Positions 40,418 through 45,800 of a stretch of DNA of 45,800 bases are shown one piece after another; position 1 is the first letter of the stretch; the number at the start of each line of letters is the position of its first letter. The position numbers and the translations under genes were made by a program. The notes under the pieces were generated by a model. The model was not told the DNA's origin. It ran no database searches and worked only from the letters and a program-made list of their open reading frames with translations. Source of the DNA: Longispora albida DSM 44784 (GTDB lineage Bacteria; Actinomycetota; Actinomycetes; Mycobacteriales; Micromonosporaceae); the NCBI RefSeq assembly GCF_000379825.1, contig NZ_KB903813.1, positions 1 through 45,800 of the forward strand, read 5' to 3'.

Positions 40418-40921
40418 TCAGCTCGCGCGCCAACCGGCCACATACCGGGCACAACAGGCGGCGAGGAAAGCCCCGGCGGCGTTCAGCAGGACGTCGTCGA
40501 TGGAGCTGTGCCTGCCGATCGCCAGCACGTACTGGACGATCTCCACCACGGCCGAACAGCCAGCCGCGATGGCAAGCACACGGAGCGGGGTCAGCGCGGG
40601 CCAGCGGATCGGCAGGCAGAAGCCCAGGGCTGCGAAGACAAGCAGGTTACCGCCGATCTGCTCCATCGGGGACGGACCGCCGAGCTGGTCGGCGAGGTCA
40701 CGGAACGGTACGAGGTTCACGGAACGGCCATGCCCGGCCGGGGTGAGGATCATCCAGAGCCACGGCACCGTACCGGCCACCATCGCCACGTCGCACAGCG
40801 CGGTACGCCACGAGCCCCTGCGCCTGGCCAGCAGCCACACGACCAGCGCGCCCGCAGGTACCAGCGCGACGCTCGCCAGGATCACGCCGCCCCACACCCG
40901 CCAGGTCTCCGCCACCAGCAC
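40418..40921 (-). CDS. VanZ-like membrane protein
   Basis: Protein of about 167 aa with four to five membrane segments (ILASVALVPAGALVVWLLA; AMVAGTVPWLWMIL; LLVFAALGFCLPI; VLAIAAGCSAVVEIVQYVL). VanZ signature elements: NLVPFRDL, GGNLLVFAALGFCLP, and SSIDDVLLNAAGAFLA. Family members act at the cell envelope and have been linked to lipoglycopeptide resistance. Start uncertain: GTG 40921 or 40915. It precedes the Hsp90 gene in the same direction, so a VanZ-Hsp90-TPR operon is possible. Confidence 0.85.
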   Translation of the reverse strand: MLVAETWRVWGGVILASVALVPAGALVVWLLARRRGSWRTALCDVAMVAGTVPWLWMILTPAGHGRSVNLVPFRDLADQLGGPSPMEQIGGNLLVFAALGFCLPIRWPALTPLRVLAIAAGCSAVVEIVQYVLAIGRHSSIDDVLLNAAGAFLAACCARYVAGWRAS

Positions 40922-40978
40922 AGTGTGCCGGTGCCCGTGCCCCTTGTCGGAACAAGCCGGCCGGGGCAGTCTGGGGTA

Positions 40979-41767
40979 ATGGCTCCCCCGAAGCACGCAG
41001 ACGCGTGGCGCCACACGTTCGGTGCCTCTGTCGCCCTCGCTGGCCAGTTCGCCCCGCACGACTGGGGGCGGCCCACCGACTGCCCAGCGTGGACGGTGCA
41101 CGACATCGTCGCCCACCTGATCGGCGCGGAACGGTGGACGATGGGCGAGCCGCTCCCGGACTACCAGCTGCCGGACCTGCCGCACGTCGGCAAGGACTTC
41201 GACCGGTGGACCGAGATCCCGGTGCAGCTCCGCAAGGGCCTGCCGCCAGCGGTGCTGGTCGCGGAGCTCAAGGAGGTGTACGAGCTGCGGTCAGCCCAGA
41301 TCGGCACCCTCGACGGCACAGCGGAGACCTCCTCGCCCTGGGGCTACGACATGGCGGTCGACCAGGCCGTCGCGATCCGCGTGCTGGACTGCTGGGCACA
41401 CGAGCAGGACCTGCGGCGCGCCGTGAACCGGCCGGGCAACCTGGACTCGCCCGCCGCCCGGGTGGCCCGCGCGACGTTCCTGCGTGCGCTGCCGAAGATC
41501 GTGGCCCGGGTCGGCGGGCCGGGTGACGTCGTGCGGTTCGACGTGACCGGCGCGCTGCCGTTCTCCACGGACATCGAGGTCGACGCCGACGGCATGGGCT
41601 TCGCACGGGGCGCGACGGGCCGGCCGGCGGTCACGCTGAGCATGGGCTGGGACACCTTCGCCCGGCTGTGCTGTGGCCGCGTACCGGCGAACCGGGCTCC
41701 CGTCACCTACACCGGCAACGCCGAGCTGGGCCTGCGGGTGGCGATGAAACTCGCCGTGACCCCGTAG
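40979..41767 (+). CDS. Maleylpyruvate isomerase-fold (mycothiol-dependent type) protein
   Basis: Protein of 262 aa. The N-terminal DinB-like four-helix domain has PTDCPAWTVHDIVAHLIGAERW, with His for a metal, and VRVLD-type helix (VAIRVLDCWAHEQDLRRAV). C-terminal SCP2-like part (VTLSMGWDTFARLCCGR). This arrangement is typical of actinobacterial mycothiol-dependent maleylpyruvate isomerase-like proteins. CAGTCT lies exactly six bases before the ATG, matching the leaderless pattern. The substrate is unknown. It ends 3 bp before the convergent SGNH hydrolase stop. Confidence 0.85.
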   Translation: MAPPKHADAWRHTFGASVALAGQFAPHDWGRPTDCPAWTVHDIVAHLIGAERWTMGEPLPDYQLPDLPHVGKDFDRWTEIPVQLRKGLPPAVLVAELKEVYELRSAQIGTLDGTAETSSPWGYDMAVDQAVAIRVLDCWAHEQDLRRAVNRPGNLDSPAARVARATFLRALPKIVARVGGPGDVVRFDVTGALPFSTDIEVDADGMGFARGATGRPAVTLSMGWDTFARLCCGRVPANRAPVTYTGNAELGLRVAMKLAVTP

Positions 41768-41770
41768 TCC

Positions 41771-42541
41771 CTAGAACTCGTCCAGGATCAGCTTCGTCAG
41801 CTCGGGGCGCTTCGCGGTGAGCCCGTCGCCGGAGGAGCGGCCGGTGAGACGGCGGCCGACCCACGGTACGAGATGGTTCCTGGCCCACTGGGCGTCGGCG
41901 CGGCGGCGGGCCAGCCACGGCGCGGGCTCGGCTGGCGGCAGGTCGGCCGACCAGCTGGGCTCAGCCGGTACACCCAGAGCAGTGAGAACCTTGGCAGCGA
42001 CCCGGCGGTGGCCGGCGGCGTTGAGGTGCAGCCGGTCGATGCTCCACAGCCGAGGGTCGTGGAACGCCTGGTCGTTGTAGAGGTCGATCAGGTAGGCGCC
42101 GTGCCGCTCCGCAGTCTCGGCGACCTTGATGTTCATGGCCTCTGTCCGGGCCTTGACCAGGGACTTCCCCGGCATCCGCGGCGTGATGTCGGCGAACTGG
42201 AACAGGACGACGTCAGCGCCGCTGGCCCGCAGCATCCGCACGATCTCGTCGAACCTGGCCACCAGCGCCGGCACGTCGACCTTGCGGCGCAGCACGTCGT
42301 TGCCCCCGGCCGCGAAGCTGACCAGGTCGGGAGCCATCCGCAGCGTCGCGGGCACCTGCTCCTCGACCACGGCGTCGAACTTCTTGCCGCGGATCGCGAG
42401 ATTGGCGTAGCTGAGGGTGGCCTCGGCGGCGAGCCGGTTGGCGACCAGGTCGGCCCAGCCCCGGAAGACGCCGCTGGGCAGGGCGTCGTCCATGCCTTCC
42501 GTGAAACTGTCGCCGAGCGCGACGTAGCTGGACCAGCGCAT
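41771..42541 (-). CDS. SGNH/GDSL hydrolase
   Basis: Protein of 256 aa. Block [13 protein letters not shown] (nucleophile Ser), block [14 protein letters not shown] (oxyanion Asn), block [12 protein letters not shown] (Asp-His pair). No signal peptide, so cytoplasmic or at least not classically exported. The C-terminal tail after about residue 205 is a Trp/Arg-rich extension ([22 protein letters not shown]). The ATG at 42541 is chosen because block I begins 8 residues later; the longer frame is antisense to proS upstream DNA. Acyl-ester substrate unknown. Confidence 0.88.
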   Translation of the reverse strand: MRWSSYVALGDSFTEGMDDALPSGVFRGWADLVANRLAAEATLSYANLAIRGKKFDAVVEEQVPATLRMAPDLVSFAAGGNDVLRRKVDVPALVARFDEIVRMLRASGADVVLFQFADITPRMPGKSLVKARTEAMNIKVAETAERHGAYLIDLYNDQAFHDPRLWSIDRLHLNAAGHRRVAAKVLTALGVPAEPSWSADLPPAEPAPWLARRRADAQWARNHLVPWVGRRLTGRSSGDGLTAKRPELTKLILDEF

Positions 42542-42679
42542 AACGACAGTTGTACAACGAGCGTGCGCGCGCACGCTAATTCGCCCGGCATGACCTCGAT
42601 TACAGCTCCGGCGCGCGCCGTCGGCCCGGCCGGTAACTCGGTCGCGGGCGGGCCCGGAACCAGCCCATACTCTCTGGGC

Positions 42680-44383
42680 ATGGCGATACGAATGTCGACT
42701 TTGTTCCTCCGGACCCTGCGTGAAGACCCCGCGGATGCCGAGGTGCCCAGCCACCGGTTGCTGCTGCGTGGCGGCTACATCAGAAGGTCATCTCCCGGCG
42801 TCTACTCCTGGCTTCCGCTCGGCAGGCTGCTCCTCGACCAGGTCAACCGGGTGATCCGCGAGGAGATGGCCGCGACCGGCGCGCAGGAGGTCTCGCTGCC
42901 ATCGCTGCTGCCCCGCGACGTGTTCGACGAGTCGGGCCGGTGGACGGAGTACGGCGAGGAGATGTTCCGCCTGCGGGACCGGCGCGGCGGCGACTACCTC
43001 CTCGGCCCCACCCACGAGGAGATGTTCACGCTGCTGGTGAAGGACCTCTACTCCTCGTACCGCGACTATCCCGTGACGCTGTTCCAGATCGGCACCAAGT
43101 TCCGCGACGAGAAGCGGCCCCGCGCCGGGCTGCTGCGCGGCCGCGAGTTCCTGATGAAGGACGCGTACTCCTTCGACCTGACGAGGGAGGGGCTGGACGC
43201 CTCCTACGCCGCCCAGCGCGCCGCCTACATCCGCGTCTTCGCCCGCCTCGGGCTGACCTACGAGATCGTCACGGCGGTCTCCGGCCCGATGGGCGGCTCG
43301 GCCTCTGAGGAGTTCCTGGCCAGGGCTGCCGTCGGCGAGGACACCTACGCCGGCTGCTCCGCCTGCGGCTACGCGGCGAACGTCGAAGCCGTCGTCACCC
43401 CCGCACCCGCAGCCCAGCCCGTCACCGCGCCCGCGATGACCGTGGTCGACACCCCCGACACCCCCACGATCGAGTCCCTGGTCAAGGTCATCGGTGAGCT
43501 CGGCCGCGACATCACCGCCGCTCAGACCCTGAAGAACGTCGTCTTTTTCGTACGGGAGCCCGACGGCACCGGTGCGCCCCTGATCGTCGGCGTCCCCGGA
43601 GACCGGGACGTCGACCAGAAGCGCCTCGAAGCCGTGCTCTACCCCGCCACGGTCAGCATCTTCGAGGACTTCGCCGCGTACCCCCAGCTCGTCCCCGGCT
43701 ACATCGGGCCGCAGGGGCTCGAAGGCGTGCGGTACCTGGCCGACCCCCGCGTCACCGACGGGACGGCCTGGGTGACCGGGGCCAACGCCGAAGGCAAGCA
43801 CGCCCTGGACGTCGTGTGCGGGCGGGACTTCACGCCCGACGGGACCATCGAGGCCGCCACGGTCCGCGAGGGCGACCCCTGCCCCGGCTGCGGGAACGGG
43901 CTGAGCATGGAACGCGGCATCGAGATCGCGCACATCTTCCAGCTCGGGACCCGGTACACGGACGTGTACGGGCTCGACGCCCTCGACGCCAGCGGCGAGC
44001 TGACCCGGATCCTCATGGGCTCCTACGGCATCGGCGTCTCCCGCGCGATCGCCTCGATCGCCGAGCAGCACCACGACGAGCACGGCCTGATGTGGCCTGC
44101 CGAGATCGCGCCGGCCCAGGTGCACGTGGTCGCGCTGGGCAATGTGGACGCCGCCCTCGACCTCGCCGCTTCCCTGGAATCCGCAGGGCTGCGCGTGATG
44201 GTCGACGACCGGGCGGGGATCTCGGCCGGGGTGAGGTTCGCCGACGCCGACCTGCTGGGCGCGCCGCACATCGTCGTGGTCGGCCGGCGCTACCCCGACG
44301 GCTACGTGGAACTGAAAACACGCGCCACCGGGAACCGTGAGGACGTACAGCTGGACGCGCTCACCTCCCGGCTCGCGCGCTGA
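42680..44383 (+). CDS. proS: Prolyl-tRNA synthetase (bacterial type, with editing domain)
   Basis: Protein of 567 aa. Class II motifs: [20 protein letters not shown] near the N-terminus, [14 protein letters not shown] (motif 2 side), [26 protein letters not shown], and [17 protein letters not shown] (motif 3). The insertion (about 230-385, [13 protein letters not shown]...) is the editing domain of bacterial ProRS. The ATG at 42680 is preceded by TACTCT plus six bases, consistent with leaderless translation; the frame upstream lies antisense to the SGNH gene. It charges tRNA-Pro. It ends before a gene-free DnaA-box region. Confidence 0.95.
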   Translation: MAIRMSTLFLRTLREDPADAEVPSHRLLLRGGYIRRSSPGVYSWLPLGRLLLDQVNRVIREEMAATGAQEVSLPSLLPRDVFDESGRWTEYGEEMFRLRDRRGGDYLLGPTHEEMFTLLVKDLYSSYRDYPVTLFQIGTKFRDEKRPRAGLLRGREFLMKDAYSFDLTREGLDASYAAQRAAYIRVFARLGLTYEIVTAVSGPMGGSASEEFLARAAVGEDTYAGCSACGYAANVEAVVTPAPAAQPVTAPAMTVVDTPDTPTIESLVKVIGELGRDITAAQTLKNVVFFVREPDGTGAPLIVGVPGDRDVDQKRLEAVLYPATVSIFEDFAAYPQLVPGYIGPQGLEGVRYLADPRVTDGTAWVTGANAEGKHALDVVCGRDFTPDGTIEAATVREGDPCPGCGNGLSMERGIEIAHIFQLGTRYTDVYGLDALDASGELTRILMGSYGIGVSRAIASIAEQHHDEHGLMWPAEIAPAQVHVVALGNVDAALDLAASLESAGLRVMVDDRAGISAGVRFADADLLGAPHIVVVGRRYPDGYVELKTRATGNREDVQLDALTSRLAR

Positions 44384-44439
44384 CCCCTCCGGTCGTCCTC
44401 CCGAGCCCTGCCGGGCTCACGGCCGCCCTCCGGGCTCAC

Positions 44440-44479
44440 GGGTGGGGGCTCCCGGCGCTACCGCGCCACGCCCCCACCC
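44440..44479 (+). terminator. Hairpin downstream of proS
   Basis: Perfect 10-bp arms GGGTGGGGGC (44440-44449) and GCCCCCACCC (44470-44479), with a secondary GGCGC/GCGCC stem inside, followed by a T/C-rich stretch ending in TTTTT (about 44507-44513). It lies 57 nt after the proS stop. The remaining 44384-45216 has no gene that I can support and holds the DnaA-box region described separately. Confidence 0.62.
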
Positions 44480-44678
44480 TCCTCTGTCTCCGCTCGTCTC
44501 TGCTTTTTCTCCAGGTCCGTCCGCGTCCGACCGCGCTCGACCCGCAAACACCCGTACCCCTGAATACCCGGCTGACCTCGGGCTCCCGCATCTCGGGCAC
44601 CGTCACGAACCGGCAGTACCTTCACGAGCCCAGAAAACTGCCCCGCGAGACGGCATAGCCCCGCCCCGCCATCCCTCG

Positions 44679-45094
44679 TTATCCACACGGCAGCGCCGAA
44701 CCCGCGAACCCGCGCCTCACGTTCCGTGACTCCCATTCTCGACGCCCTGTGATCTTCGGCAAGTTATGCACAGGCTCGGCCCGGGGTTATACACAGCCCA
44801 CAGGCCCCAGAGTTATCCACAGGCCGACCCGCCAACAGCGGGCAGGGCGCCCCACATCAGACACGAGATCCACAAGCTCACAATCGGCGAATTCCGGGCC
44901 GATGAGCTCAGCAGTCCCGTTGTTTCACGTGAAACCACCCCGCAGGACGGTCATATCTGCCTAAAGTGGTCAGGGCGGAGGCGACAAGCCGTCCCCAGAA
45001 CTTATCCACAGCCTGTGGATAAGTATGTGTGTAAGAAGAAGCACCCTGGGTCTGTCCACAGGGTGCAGTGGAGTTATCCACAGGGTTGTCCACA
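44679..45094. promoter_or_regulatory. Cluster of nine DnaA-box-like sites
   Basis: Matches to TT(A/G)TCCACA: 44679 (exact), 44764 (TTATGCACA), 44787 (TTATACACA), 44813 (exact), 45002 (exact), 45014 (minus strand, exact), 45052 (CTGTCCACA), 45074 (exact) and 45086 (TTGTCCACA). Eight of the nine face the same way. Exact 9-mers this dense are not expected by chance in GC-rich DNA. dnaA and dnaN are not nearby (proS on one side, a tRNA-Ala fragment on the other), so this looks like a DnaA-titrating or regulatory cluster rather than oriC; oriC itself cannot be ruled out from one side only. Confidence 0.82.
44921..44936. promoter_or_regulatory. parS centromere-like site
   Basis: TGTTTCACGTGAAACC contains the perfect 14-bp palindrome GTTTCACGTGAAAC, the ParB-binding core known from Streptomyces and, with one flank base changed, the general bacterial parS 16-mer. 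It is in the middle of the DnaA-box cluster. ParB loading sites are usually near oriC, which suggests this region lies in the origin-proximal part of the chromosome. Confidence 0.88.
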
Positions 45095-45216
45095 GGCTGT
45101 GTGAAGTAACACCTCATGCGCCGCCGCCTCGGAACTCCCGCCGAAGACTCACTCACAGTGAGCCGGCTCGCGTGCCGAACCTCGGACTCGACCCACGTGC
45201 CGAAGATCGTCCTACC

Positions 45217-45266
45217 TGGTGGAGACGAGGGGAATCGAACCCCTAACCCCCGCCTTGCAAAGGCGA
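45217..45266 (-). pseudogene. 3' half of a tRNA-Ala(TGC) gene; attachment-site scar candidate
   Basis: On the minus strand a complete anticodon stem-loop (TCGCC-TTTGCAA-GGCGG, anticodon TGC), a 5-nt variable loop, T-arm (AGGGG-TTCGATT-CCCCT), the acceptor 3' strand CGTCTCC, discriminator A and encoded CCA are all present. The third acceptor position from the end gives U70 of the alanine G3-U70 identity pair. Upstream I find no D-arm and no matching 5' acceptor strand (GGGGACG or GGAGACG), so this is not a whole tRNA. A 3'-half copy is what integration into a tRNA gene leaves at the far end of the element. Confidence 0.72.
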
Positions 45267-45800
45267 CGGCAAAGCATACGACAGTGTCGGCTGGCGTCTG
45301 ACGCTGGGGTACCGGCCTCGGTGATGCCGCTCGATGTCGGCCATTGTCGGATGCCTTGGCTACAGAATTGGCTACAGCTACCGGCCTGTCCAGTTTCGCT
45401 CTGCATCAAGATCGACCTGCGTTGCAGCCTGTGAGGTTCGCCCTCACGGGCCGCAACGGGTTTGATCTTTGCCCTGCACAAGGAGGGGCCTTTCAGCCAT
45501 CCCGTCGCCTCGTCCCACACGTAGTGCGATCGGGCCTGCCCCTCCCTGGCGCAGGTGGAGCGCCCCACTGGACGAACGACCTGTGCCAGGGAGGGGCGGG
45601 TCTGATAGGGCTTTGCCTGGGTCGTGGCGTCGGGATGGCTGACAGAGCACCGACGACCGAGAGTCCACCGCTCTGCCCAGCCATCCCGGAGCTGAGGCCC
45701 CCGCCGGAGGCGTGCTCTTGACCTTCCCCGCTCACCACCAGGTCGTCACGCTCGATCGGTGCGAGGTCTGGCCTGAGCCACAACCAGACGACCCGGCACG
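45267..45800. other. Gene-free right edge with dense inverted repeats
   Basis: I find no reading frame here that I can support. It contains hairpin 45421-45457 (GTTGC/GCAAC and GTGAGG/CCTCAC tiers). It also has a 150-nt imperfect palindrome 45493-45642: 25-nt outer arms with three T-T mismatches, 17-nt linkers on both sides, 21-bp inner arms 45535-45555/45580-45600 with two G-U pairs, and a 24-nt loop. A third arm copy, CAGCCATCCCG, lies at 45678-45688. It could be structured RNA, a recombination or transfer site, or a decayed insertion. If the tRNA fragment marks an element end, this lies inside the element. Confidence 0.65.

Noticed and set aside
44337-44736. Small open frames downstream of proS on both strands
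   Set aside because: No ribosome site or recognisable domain; they span the terminator and a DnaA box, so non-coding is more likely.
44679-45094. Calling this region oriC
   Set aside because: No dnaA, dnaN, recF or gyrB nearby and no evident AT-rich unwinding region; better described as a DnaA-box/parS cluster until the genome context is known.
45212-45721. Overlapping 70-125-aa open frames at the right edge
   Set aside because: They cross the tRNA-Ala fragment and the inverted repeats, differ in frame and have no family resemblance; I could not identify an integrase end here despite looking.
1-45800. CRISPR arrays, rRNA genes, riboswitch classes
   Set aside because: No regularly spaced direct repeats with unique spacers, no rRNA core sequences, and no conserved riboswitch cores recognised on either strand.

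Overview
The window is high-GC DNA with actinobacterial gene content: chaplins, an LppU/SCO3897-type protein, DUF1707, a SigE-family ECF sigma factor, STAND regulators, VanZ, and many GTG/TTG starts. Chaplins plus this gene set suggest a filamentous actinomycete, most likely Pseudonocardiales. That placement is inference; there is no marker rRNA in the window.

Layout. The left edge (1-249) is the N-terminus of an IS30-type transposase cut by the window end. Then come an LppU-like protein, a 44-aa protein and a GT-C membrane glycosyltransferase (335-3737), a Nudix protein, and the bkdA-bkdB-bkdC operon for the branched-chain 2-oxoacid dehydrogenase (4416-7884). 8.3-15.4 kb holds single genes: secreted and membrane proteins, two-member divergent or convergent pairs, YceI/MarR, an APH(3')-like kinase, an LLM flavoprotein and a PEBP protein. 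15.8-23 kb carries a STAND regulator coupled to an MMPL transporter, a secreted trypsin-like protease, and an XRE-Nudix pair. 23.1-25.9 kb is an acyl-CoA dehydrogenase plus carboxyltransferase operon. 26-29.1 kb is a surface-protein cluster: a small chaplin, a five-domain chaplin and an exported protein of unknown function. It is followed by an ECF sigma/membrane-partner pair. 31.3-35.1 kb returns to leucine degradation: HMG-CoA lyase, biotin carboxylase and a TetR regulator. 35.1-42.5 kb contains MOSC, a TPR protein coupled to an Hsp90-family chaperone, VanZ, a maleylpyruvate-isomerase-fold protein and an SGNH hydrolase. proS follows.

How the parts connect. bkdABC makes branched-chain acyl-CoAs. 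The acyl-CoA dehydrogenase, the carboxylase subunits and HMG-CoA lyase are the next steps of leucine/isovalerate degradation. The two carboxylase operons share an identical 16-bp palindromic operator. Three copies of a 95-97-nt two-tier hairpin with covarying stems sit just after the stop codons of bkdC, the acyl-CoA dehydrogenase and tetR, so the same physiological theme is marked at both ends of its transcription units. I regard this hairpin family as the most novel signal here.

Right edge. After proS there is a gene-free region with nine DnaA-box-like 9-mers and a perfect 14-bp parS core. It is followed by the 3' half of a tRNA-Ala(TGC) without a 5' half, which looks like the attachment-site scar of an integrated element, and then about 380 bp of dense, mutually exclusive inverted repeats with no convincing gene.
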